DNA from: Anaerolineales bacterium HSG24
Lineage (GTDB): Bacteria > Chloroflexota > Anaerolineae > 4572-78 > J111
Assembly (NCBI GenBank): GCA_030377895.1
Contig: JAUCGB010000008.1
Location: forward strand, 1-64,000
Reading direction: 5' to 3'
Length of the DNA: 64,000 nt
Under the pieces are notes generated by a model that saw nothing but the letters and a program-made list of their open reading frames with translations, did no database searches and was not told where the DNA came from. Position 1 is the first letter of the stretch. The number at the start of each line of letters is the position of its first letter. Both the position numbers and the translations under genes were made by a program. This document shows, one piece after another, positions 57,502 through 64,000 of the stretch.

Positions 57502-59022
57502 ATGAAAACCATTTTAGAAAAACTTAACTTGACCGAAACCAACCCCGGAGCCTGTACTGGGCCGGATGGTTGGATAACTGACCCGAACGGTAGTCGCTTA
57601 GTCTCGTACAACCCGACCACCGGGCAGCCGATTGCCAGCGTGATTCAGGCTACCGGCGCAACCTACGAGCAGGTGATTACGGCATCTCAAAACTCGTTTG
57701 AGACTTGGCGCACGGTTCCTGCGCCTAAACGGGGCTTGCTGATTCGAGATTTGGGCAACGCCCTGCGAGAAGTGATTGAGCCGTTGGGTGAGTTGGTCAC
57801 GCTGGAGATGGGCAAAATTCGAGCCGAGGGTATCGGCGAGGTGCAGGAGATGATTGATGTATGCGACTTTGCTGTGGGACTGTCCCGACAGTTGTACGGC
57901 CTGAGCATGCACTCCGAGCGGCCCGGCCATCGCATGTATGAGCAGTGGCATCCACTAGGGCCGATGGGCATCATCACCGCCTTTAATTTTCCGGTAGCGG
58001 TCTGGGCTTGGAATGTCGCCCTAGCCGCAGTCTGTGGTGATACGATGGTCTGGAAACCATCGTCTAGTACGCCGTTGACGGCTGTTGCAATACAACATAT
58101 TACCAACAATATCATGGCTGATCATGGGCTGAGTGGCATCTTTAATCTGTTAATCGGTAGAGGCAGGGAGATTGGTGAACGACTCCTCAACGACCCGTTG
58201 TTGCCCCTGATTAGCTTTACCGGCTCGGTTAGCACCGGACGGCATGTGTCTCAAACCGTGGCCGGACGGTTGGCAAGAACAATTTTGGAGTTGGGTGGCA
58301 ATAACGGCATTATCGTAACCGAAGACGCTAATCTTGAGTTGGCGATGCGCGGCATCGTCTTTGGCGCGGTTGGCACAGCCGGACAGCGCTGTACCAGTAC
58401 CCGCCGCATCATCATGCAAAAACAGATTGCAGCTGAATTGACCGAGAAACTGGTCAAAGCCTATCAACAAGTGCCAGTTGGCGACCCGTTAGCCGAGGGT
58501 ACACTGATGGGGCCGTTAATCAACGAAGCCGCGGTGGAGACGATGATGACGGCCCTCGAAACCGCCAAAGCCGAGGGGGGCGAGGTGCTGACTGGCGGCA
58601 ACCGTCTGCCTGATAAAGGGGCAAACTTTGTCGAGCCGACCATTATCAAAATGCCGAGCCAGACTCCGTTAGTCTGTGAGGAGACCTTTGCTCCGATTCT
58701 TTATCTGATGGAATATGAGACATTGGATGAGGCGATTGCCATGCATAATGCCGTCCCACAAGGGTTGTCGAGTGCGATTTTCACCACCAACCTACTCCAA
58801 GCAGAGCAGTATTTGTCTGCCACAGGCTCCGATTGTGGGCTTGCCAACGTCAACATTGGCACGAGTGGAGCCGAGATTGGCGGGGCATTTGGGGGCGAAA
58901 AGGAAACCGGCGGCGGACGAGAATCCGGCTCGGATGCCTGGAGAGGCTACATGCGCCGTCAGACCAACACCATCAACTGGTCAACCGATTTGCCGTTGGC
59001 GCAGGGGATTGAGTTTGGGTAG
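57502..59022 (+). CDS. ALDH7-family dehydrogenase (aminoadipate-semialdehyde type, AmaB-like)
   Basis: 506 residues. The start at 57502 is set by AAGGAGG 11 bases upstream, which lies inside a longer open frame beginning at 57481. NAD-dependent aldehyde dehydrogenase: FNFPVAVWAWNVALA, the NAD loop FTGSVSTGRHVSQ, catalytic Glu in LELGGNNGII near 262 and catalytic Cys in GQRCTSTRR near 296. The C-terminal EIGGAFGGEKETGGGRESGS plus DAWRGYMRRQTNTINW is diagnostic of ALDH7/AmaB enzymes that oxidise alpha-aminoadipate semialdehyde in lysine degradation. A related ALDH7 role in aldehyde detoxification is possible. Single gene. Confidence 0.93.
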   Translation: MKTILEKLNLTETNPGACTGPDGWITDPNGSRLVSYNPTTGQPIASVIQATGATYEQVITASQNSFETWRTVPAPKRGLLIRDLGNALREVIEPLGELVTLEMGKIRAEGIGEVQEMIDVCDFAVGLSRQLYGLSMHSERPGHRMYEQWHPLGPMGIITAFNFPVAVWAWNVALAAVCGDTMVWKPSSSTPLTAVAIQHITNNIMADHGLSGIFNLLIGRGREIGERLLNDPLLPLISFTGSVSTGRHVSQTVAGRLARTILELGGNNGIIVTEDANLELAMRGIVFGAVGTAGQRCTSTRRIIMQKQIAAELTEKLVKAYQQVPVGDPLAEGTLMGPLINEAAVETMMTALETAKAEGGEVLTGGNRLPDKGANFVEPTIIKMPSQTPLVCEETFAPILYLMEYETLDEAIAMHNAVPQGLSSAIFTTNLLQAEQYLSATGSDCGLANVNIGTSGAEIGGAFGGEKETGGGRESGSDAWRGYMRRQTNTINWSTDLPLAQGIEFG

Positions 59023-59059
59023 GGTTACCTGTTTCCGATTGAGCGATTCAACGATTCAA

Positions 59060-59158
59060 TTGCGCTGAACTCACTGTCTTGGCTACGGGTTGGCGGGGGT
59101 TGGTTAAATATCTGCTGGTAACTCTGGGTCAGTTCGGTCAACAGTTGTTCAACGTTTG
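59060..59158 (-). pseudogene. Gene fragment duplicated from the kinase-TPR gene
   Basis: About 95 bases (CTGAACTCACTGTCTTGG ... CAACAGTTGTTCAACGTTTG) match 60823-60921 inside the kinase-TPR gene with a few substitutions. The matching part encodes the linker between kinase and TPRs (IYQQIFNQPPPTRSQDSEFS). It is a remnant of a second, lost paralogue or of a partial duplication. Confidence 0.75.
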
Positions 59159-59279
59159 TTCATAATTTTACTCCGTAAAATGTGATATGTGGTGCGTGGT
59201 GCGTGGTGCGTATGACCGCCAATCAAAAAGCCCGCGAATTGTCACTTGCAGAATGGATTTTGAGCTAAAAAGAGGTCTG

Positions 59280-59356
59280 GGTAGTGATATAGGTCAGTCA
59301 CCTACCCGCAAGTTTGGAACTTGCGGGTAGGTAATCACTACATGTGCCGGACTACC
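59280..59356 (+). repeat. R2 element, core b variant (nested)
   Basis: GGTAGTGATATAGGTCAGTC ... ACATGTGCCGGACTACC with the hairpin CTACCCGCAAGTTTGGAA / CTTGCGGGTAG. Confidence 0.85.
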
Positions 59357-59398
59357 GAGGCCGGTTGTCGGAGGTGACAAATTCGCGTCAACTGGATT

Positions 59399-59632
59399 AG
59401 GAATGAGTCCTAAATAAGTTGCGCGTTTGGTAATCGTAGGGGCTAGGCAAGGCGGTGTAGCGTTGGTTTGAAATCAGAACTCCAATCCGCCTTGCCTCGC
59501 CCTGAATCTACGGAATGACGGGCGAGGCAGGGGCGGAGAGAACATGGATATACGTTCCAAAATCAGACCGCCCTGCCTAGCCCCTACCATAATCTCCGAC
59601 GCAAATGCACATGTTAATTAATGCCGATTCCT
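59399..59632 (+). repeat. R1 element (234 bp, nested)
   Basis: AGGAATGAGTCCTAAATAAG ... ATGTTAATTAATGCCGATTC then CT. Third full copy of R1, inserted in R5. The gap 59023-59735 holds only these elements and the gene fragment. Confidence 0.9.
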
Positions 59633-59735
59633 TTATTCGCGCCAACTAGATTAGCGGTCATAGGTCACACTCACAAACCCGGCACTATCGGGGAGTTTTA
59701 TTCGTTGTATTCCAAATTCGTTGTTGTGTATTCGC

Positions 59736-61925
59736 TCATTCGCCCCCTGAGCCTGCCGAAGGAGACTGACCAAGTTCCTGCTGAATACGAGCCACAATCT
59801 GTACCGCTTGTTGATGACTCAGTTGGGCCGCCTGCTCAAAACAGGGCAAGGCCGTTTCCTTCTCCCCTCGATTATAATACAAAGCTCCCATATTAAAATA
59901 AGCGGACGCGTAATTCGGATTGAATTGAATAGCTTGTTTGTAGTCGGCTAATGCCTCCTCATACCGGCCCATCTTACGATAGGTTACGCCCCGATTGAGG
60001 AACGCTTTCGCGTCATTCGGATTGAGTTGAATAGCTTGTCTGTAGTCGGCTAATGCCTCCTCATACCGGCCCATGTTATCGTATGTTACGCCCCGATTGT
60101 TGAACGCGTCCGCTAAATTCGGATTGAGTTGAATAGCTTGGCTGTATTCGGCTAATGCCTCCTCATACCGGCCCATGTGATAGTATGTTAAGCCCCGATT
60201 GTTGAACGCGTTCGCGTCATTCGGATTGAGTTGAATCGCTTGGCTGTAGTCGGCTAATGCCTCCTCATACCGACCCATCTTCTCGTAGGTGTTGCCCCGA
60301 TTGAGGAACGCGTCCGCGTCATTCGGATTGAGTTGAATAGCTTGTCTGTAGTCGACTAATGCCTCCTCATACCGGCCCATCTTATCGTAGGTGTTGCCCC
60401 GATTGTTGAACGCGTCCGCGTAATTCGGATTGCGTTGAATAGCTTGGCTGTAGTCGGCTAATGCCTCCTCATACCGGCCCATCTTATCATAAGTTACGCC
60501 CCGATTGAGGAACGCGGTCGCGTAATTCGGATTGAGTTGAATAGCTTGGCTGTAGTCGGCTAATGCCTCCTCATACCGGCCCATGTTATCGTAGGTTACG
60601 CCCCGATTGTTGAACGCGGTCGCGTAATTCGGATTGAGTTGAATAGCTTGTCTGTAGTCGGCTAATGCCTCCTCATACCGGCCCATGTTCTGATAGGTGT
60701 TGCCCCGATTGTTGAACGCGGTCGCGTAATTCGGATTGAGTTGAATAGCTTGGCTGTAGTCGGCTAATGCCTCCTCATACCGACCCATGTGATAGTATGT
60801 TGCGCCCCGATTGTTGTAATCAATGGCACTGAACTCACTGTCCTGGCTACGGGTTGGCGGGGGTTGGTTAAATATCTGCTGGTAAATCTGGGTCAGTTCG
60901 GCCAGCAGTTGTTCAACGTTGGCAAACCGTTGGTCGAGCTGTTTCTGCATACATCGCTGAATCAGCCGGTTCAGGGATTCAGGAATTTCATCGGGCAGGG
61001 TAGGTGGGGGTTGGTTTTCATGGGCATGTTGCCAGTCCGATGCGCCCCCACCCCGGCCCTCCCCCTTTGGGGGAGGGGGAGTTATGGCTAACTGACCGGT
61101 CAGCAGTTCATACAGAATACAGCCGATGGCGTAGATGTCGGCTCGGCAGTCTAGTTGCCCCCCTTGCCACTGCTCCGGTGGCATGTAAGGCGGTGTGCCA
61201 ACGATTTTGATTGCCGATTTTTGATTGCCGATTTTAGATTGGATGCTGATGGTGTGGTGGTAAGAGTCATCTCCTCCCATCGGTATCGCAGGTGTCTGAC
61301 TCCCAACTCCTGACTCCTGTATCACTGTAGCCAGACCAAAATCGGTAATCTTGGCCGTGCCATCGGGAGTCATGAGGATATTCCCCGGCTTCAAGTCACG
61401 ATGAACAAAGCCGGGCCGTTTCTGCTCGGCATGAATCAACCCTTGGCACACATCAATAATAATCTCCACGGCTTGGCGCAGTTCCAACCGCCCATGTGCC
61501 AGCCACTCATGCAAACTAGTGCCTTTGGCCTTGTCTCCGGCAATCCATTCCAAAAACATAAACGGTAGATTATCAACCGTCTCAAGAAAGTAACACTGGA
61601 CGATGTTTGGGTGTTTTTCCAGCTTGACCCAATGGTTCACCTCCGCCTCAAACAGTTTCCGCGCCCTTGGATTGGTCAAATATTTTGCCTTGAAGGTTTT
61701 CAGGGCAATGGGTTCTTCCCACTCGGTGTCGTAACACAGGTAAACCTCCCCCATGCCACCGGACAAGGCTTGGTGAATCTCGTATCGCCCACCGATGGTC
61801 TCATCGGCTTTATAATGAGTCTCTTCCGCTTCTTCTGTTGCAACCTCTTCTATCGGCTCTGGTTCAGGTAGCTCGCTCTCCGGCGGCACGGTATCCATGT
61901 CGGCAAATTTATCTTGTTTGTTCAT
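59736..61925 (-). CDS. Ser/Thr protein kinase with C-terminal TPR array
   Basis: 729 residues, no membrane segment. Kinase about 47-330: loop ALSGGMGEVYL, IALKTF, HRDLKPGNIL near 176, DFG (ITDFGLATVIQ near 196) and PPEQW. The activation segment carries about 45 extra residues (SQTPAIPMGGDDSYHHTISI then QSKIGNQKSAIKIVG) before GTPPYMPPE, and the C-lobe carries a PPPPKGEGRGGG insert; both look like inserted repeat DNA. Ten TPRs (about 383-720), nine nearly identical (MGRYEEALADYSQAIQLNPN), encoded by 102-bp units that differ little, so the array is young and likely to vary. A fragment of the linker is duplicated at 59060. The kinase should be active; TPRs probably recruit substrates. Confidence 0.92.
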   Translation of the reverse strand: MNKQDKFADMDTVPPESELPEPEPIEEVATEEAEETHYKADETIGGRYEIHQALSGGMGEVYLCYDTEWEEPIALKTFKAKYLTNPRARKLFEAEVNHWVKLEKHPNIVQCYFLETVDNLPFMFLEWIAGDKAKGTSLHEWLAHGRLELRQAVEIIIDVCQGLIHAEQKRPGFVHRDLKPGNILMTPDGTAKITDFGLATVIQESGVGSQTPAIPMGGDDSYHHTISIQSKIGNQKSAIKIVGTPPYMPPEQWQGGQLDCRADIYAIGCILYELLTGQLAITPPPPKGEGRGGGASDWQHAHENQPPPTLPDEIPESLNRLIQRCMQKQLDQRFANVEQLLAELTQIYQQIFNQPPPTRSQDSEFSAIDYNNRGATYYHMGRYEEALADYSQAIQLNPNYATAFNNRGNTYQNMGRYEEALADYRQAIQLNPNYATAFNNRGVTYDNMGRYEEALADYSQAIQLNPNYATAFLNRGVTYDKMGRYEEALADYSQAIQRNPNYADAFNNRGNTYDKMGRYEEALVDYRQAIQLNPNDADAFLNRGNTYEKMGRYEEALADYSQAIQLNPNDANAFNNRGLTYYHMGRYEEALAEYSQAIQLNPNLADAFNNRGVTYDNMGRYEEALADYRQAIQLNPNDAKAFLNRGVTYRKMGRYEEALADYKQAIQFNPNYASAYFNMGALYYNRGEKETALPCFEQAAQLSHQQAVQIVARIQQELGQSPSAGSGGE

Positions 61926-61991
61926 GATTGTATGCGAATAGGCGAATGTGCGAATGTGCGAATAGCTTATCCCTCTACAGGGAGGCTACGG

Positions 61992-62070
61992 TAAAAGTTC
62001 AGTAAAACCGCCCTAGAAACCCGATTTCTTTGAGAAATCGGGTTTCTGACGTTCCTTCTGGCGAGTTCAC
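61992..62070 (+). repeat. R7 element (79 bp)
   Basis: Second copy of 42812-42890: TAAAAGTTCAGTAAAAC ... AAACCCGATTTC ttt GAAATCGGGTTT ... TCTGGCGAGTTCAC. Confidence 0.85.
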
Positions 62071-62125
62071 AGAATATTTACAGGCTACGCGCTGGGTAAA
62101 TTCGCCCATTCGCCTATTTTGATTA

Positions 62126-62230
62126 CTATTCAGTAAAATTTAGGCTCAGTTCTCGCAAATTGATAATTGCTCCGGTTCGCCTCAGAAAATCCATTCCCAA
62201 AATTCCATTGATTTTGAATCCGTAATCCAT
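62126..62230 (-). pseudogene. C-terminal remnant of a retropepsin-like aspartyl protease gene
   Basis: 34 codons: MDYGFKINGILGMDFLRRTG then AIINLRELSLNFTE. The motif GILGMDFLRRTGAIINL is the C-terminal hydrophobic-hydrophobic-Gly motif of clan AA aspartic proteases. The N-terminal part with the DTG active site is missing, replaced by an R4 element that begins 13 bases upstream. The neighbour at 62557 is the usual partner of such genes. Confidence 0.65.
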
Positions 62231-62242
62231 ACCACCGACTTG

Positions 62243-62582
62243 TTACCCGACAGATTGGTTTAGGAGGCTACCAACTTAAGGTGCGACAAACACATCGGAA
62301 TAAATCCCGATGCTGATAGCTAAAGCAGGCTAAAGCCAGCTATTTAGGCCGCTTCAGCGGTCTTCAGCTTTTAGCGTGGGGATTTATTCCCACGCTATCT
62401 GTTTCGCCTTATGTTTATAGCCGTTTAGGAAAGGCTAAAAACGGTAACACAGAGGCTCACGGAGACACACAGAGTTTCACAGAGAAAAAATAAATCTCTT
62501 TTTTAAAAAACTCCGTGAATCTCTGTGTTCCTCTGTGAACCTCTGTGTTAATTAGTTCAGGCTAAAAATTTTTGTCGGGTAG
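62243..62582 (-). repeat. R4 element (340 bp, with nested insert)
   Basis: Ends TTACCCGACAGATTGG and TTTTTGTCGGGTAG. The ACACAGAG/CTCTGTGT palindrome (62448-62548) is as in the 36822 copy. The nested part 62277-62440 has its own hairpins (GCGTGGGGATTTATTCCCACGC) and starts CTTAAGGTGCGACAAACA. Confidence 0.8.
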
Positions 62583-62817
62583 TAAGTTCTTGGATATTCA
62601 AATTGTCACGTTTGGTGTGAACAAAGTAAAATTCACGGTGAGGAAATTGTTGATGAAGCTGACGATAAACTTGCATCGCGGCCTGACCATCTGAACAGGT
62701 TTCAATCACTGCAATGCGGTCAAGCTGGCGTTGATTATCAATGGTTGTGTGCGCTTCTAATGCCTCTATAACCAACCATTGCACCGGATAACATTGACGT
62801 ACTTTTTGCCAAATCAT
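62557..62817 (-). CDS. Small protein, partner of retropepsin-like genes, C-terminus altered by R4
   Basis: 86 residues as read. AAGGAG lies 7 bases before the ATG at 62817. MIWQKVRQCYPVQWLVIEAL ... LDRIAVIETCSDGQAAMQVY ... REFYFVHTKRDNLNIQEL is typical of a small protein that precedes clan AA aspartyl protease genes in many bacteria; the pair's function is unknown to me. The last residues (TTRQKFLA) are translated from the R4 terminal repeat, so the natural C-terminus is lost. The protease gene that should follow is reduced to the remnant at 62126-62230. Confidence 0.65.
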   Translation of the reverse strand: MIWQKVRQCYPVQWLVIEALEAHTTIDNQRQLDRIAVIETCSDGQAAMQVYRQLHQQFPHREFYFVHTKRDNLNIQELTTRQKFLA

Positions 62818-62845
62818 TCTTAGTCTCCTTGCGTAGAACGTATTG

Positions 62846-62941
62846 CCCATTCACCCATTCGCCCATTCGCATATTCACCCATTCGCCCATTCACCCATTC
62901 ACCCATTCGCCCATTCGCCCATTCGCCCATTCGCCCATTCG
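62846..62941. repeat. Tandem microsatellite CATTCGCCC / CATTCACCC
   Basis: About ten 9-base units with G/A variation at one position. It ends exactly at the stop codon of the membrane protein gene on the minus strand. Confidence 0.9.
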
Positions 62942-64000
62942 CTACCCCGTAAACCACCAAGCCAGTCCGATGGAAACGACAAACATGGCTAGAGCGGTCA
63001 GCAGAAATTGGAGGCGATGTTGATCATCAACCTCACGGTAGCGTCTAATCGGTAGGCCGTATCCGACCAGCAAGATATACGCGCTCAATCCGGCCAGTCC
63101 AGCGATGGGCAGGCGTATCTCTGGTGGGGGCAGGGTTAAGGTCGGATGTCCATCGACGGCCAGACTCCAAACGTCGATAAAGCTATTAAAGACCGATACA
63201 ATCGCCAACACAGCCAAGGCAATACCGAGCAAAAAGTTAGCATGGTCAAGCCGCATGTTAACCACTTCTCGCTGGAGTTCCAAAATCGCCTGCACATTTT
63301 GGCGAGTGGTGGCGGCATAATGCAAATCCTTCTCAATCGCCTCCAACTGTCGTTGCAACTGCCGACTACGCTTCGTATAAATATCGTTGTCTAACCCGAC
63401 TCGGCTAACATGATCGTTAAAAGAGTGCAAGTTTCGCTCAAGGCTCTCCCGCAGATTATCGGCAGAATCGATGTCGGCCAGCAGAAGTTTCAGCCCTTTT
63501 GCCATGTTCTCCAGCTCGCGCCGTTCAAGAAAAATCTGGTCATCATCCGTTGTCCGCATGGCCTCACGAGTGGTTTGGCGCAGGGCAGGCCGACTCTCGT
63601 TTAAGTCTTTGCCAACCGCCTGATATTGGCGGCCATGATGTTCCGCCTTATGCAGATAAAGGGCAATCCGAGAGAACCCCTGCTCCAACGGTTGCAAAAA
63701 CTGCTCATCCGCCCATGTCGCCCGCTCCTTGGGAGTCAACATCGCCAGCGTATTGTGTGGAACGGCCTGACCTGTGGGCAGGTTAATTTTGCCCTCCTCT
63801 TTCCACCACAACCAGCCAAATTGGGTCAAGTCGTCTTGACCGGCCTGCTGCTCGGTCAAATTCAACCCCTCCGGAGCCGTGACCCACTGTTGACGATTGC
63901 GCGGCTCGCTCCGGTTGGGGATGGTGGCCTGATAGAGAAAGGTGATTGCTCTGGGCGGATGAGCGGGTTGATTATCGGATATTTCGGATGCTCCTAACGC
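62942..64000 (-). CDS. Membrane protein with long helical domain, partial
   Basis: The frame is open to the window edge: upstream of the TTG at 63865 it continues without a stop (ASEISDNQPAHPPRAITFLY ... RNRQQWVTAPEGL), so the 5' end lies outside. The visible 352 residues comprise an N-terminal part of unknown fold, a coiled-coil helical stretch (about 150 residues, RRELENMAKGLKLLLADIDS ... LQRQLEAIEKDLHYAATTRQ), and three C-terminal membrane segments (FLLGIALAVLAIVSVFNSFI, LPIAGLAGLSAYILLVGYGL, LQFLLTALAMFVVSIGLAWW). The helical-then-membrane order recalls CorA-type proteins, but no GMN motif is seen. Function unknown. Confidence 0.75.
   Translation of the reverse strand, partial: ALGASEISDNQPAHPPRAITFLYQATIPNRSEPRNRQQWVTAPEGLNLTEQQAGQDDLTQFGWLWWKEEGKINLPTGQAVPHNTLAMLTPKERATWADEQFLQPLEQGFSRIALYLHKAEHHGRQYQAVGKDLNESRPALRQTTREAMRTTDDDQIFLERRELENMAKGLKLLLADIDSADNLRESLERNLHSFNDHVSRVGLDNDIYTKRSRQLQRQLEAIEKDLHYAATTRQNVQAILELQREVVNMRLDHANFLLGIALAVLAIVSVFNSFIDVWSLAVDGHPTLTLPPPEIRLPIAGLAGLSAYILLVGYGLPIRRYREVDDQHRLQFLLTALAMFVVSIGLAWWFTG

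Larger units (their letters stand above)
59211..59662. repeat. R5 element split by nested R2 and R1 elements
   Basis: TATGACCGCCAATCAAAAAG at the left and TTAGCGGTCATA at the right are the R5 ends. Inside are an R2 core-b copy at 59280-59356 and a complete R1 copy at 59399-59632. The R5 sequence AATTCGCG(T/C)CAACT(G/A)GATTA is present on both sides of R1, so R1 insertion or exchange duplicated part of R5. Confidence 0.85.

Noticed and set aside
1-64000. Prophage or integrative element boundaries
   Set aside because: No integrase, phage structural genes, tRNA attachment site or direct-repeat ends were found; the defence genes lie among repeats without element borders that I can define.

Overview
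The window looks like chromosomal DNA of a free-living bacterium, most likely a Chloroflexota (Anaerolineae-like) organism. This is an inference from gene content, not from a marker gene: there is a large membrane GT-C/DUF2142-type protein with a long extracytoplasmic tail, there are Ser/Thr kinases fused to propeller or TPR modules, there are many Pro/Thr-rich linkers in exported proteins, and a DUF4139 protein is present. There is no rRNA, no tRNA and no CRISPR array that I can see. The metabolic core consists of pyruvate:ferredoxin oxidoreductase (nifJ), an ilvBN acetolactate synthase operon preceded by a promoter, a Val/Leu/Ile-rich leader peptide and an attenuator-like terminator, mtaB, an M16C protease, tex, an ALDH7-type dehydrogenase and a probable phosphatidylcholine synthase. 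Metal homeostasis genes (a DtxR/MntR-type repressor with a candidate operator, and a two-gene metal ABC transporter) lie in the middle.

Layout: 0-11 kb nifJ, ilv operon, PD40 protein, mtaB. 11.4-15.6 kb signalling operon: TPR-histidine-kinase-like ATPase, response regulator fused to a TOPRIM-like domain, and a lone receiver. 15.6-23.6 kb two CBS proteins, M16C protease, radical SAM/SPASM protein, SLC13 transporter. 24-28 kb AT-rich pair: a tandemly duplicated DNA methylase whose first half is degenerate, and a Ser/Thr kinase with an unrecognised N-terminal half. 28-43 kb FAD oxidoreductase, metalloregulator + DUF4139, LysE, GT-C protein, SCP2 fusion, tex + SH3 lipoprotein, metal ABC transporter. 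43-48 kb phosphatidylcholine synthase and a kinase-propeller receptor. 49-51 kb an IscB gene with a HEARO/omega-RNA-like leader. 52-57 kb a defence operon of Septu-like ATPase + HNH nuclease, N6 methylase and Mrr nuclease. 57-64 kb ALDH, kinase-TPR protein, broken aspartyl-protease gene pair, and a membrane protein cut by the window edge.

The dominant structural feature is an unusually dense population of short, transposase-less, palindromic elements: at least eight families (called R1-R7 and others below) and more than forty copies or fragments, many nested in one another. They fill nearly every intergenic gap longer than 250 bp, and in several places they reach into coding sequence: they supply stop codons, rewrite a lipoprotein signal peptide, replace a C-terminus, or destroy genes.

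The best candidates for undescribed systems are the TPR-kinase/receiver-TOPRIM operon (11.4-15.6 kb), the duplicated methylase + kinase pair (24.2-27.8 kb), and the ATPase-HNH-methylase-Mrr operon (52.0-56.9 kb). All functional claims are from sequence reading only; no database search was run.
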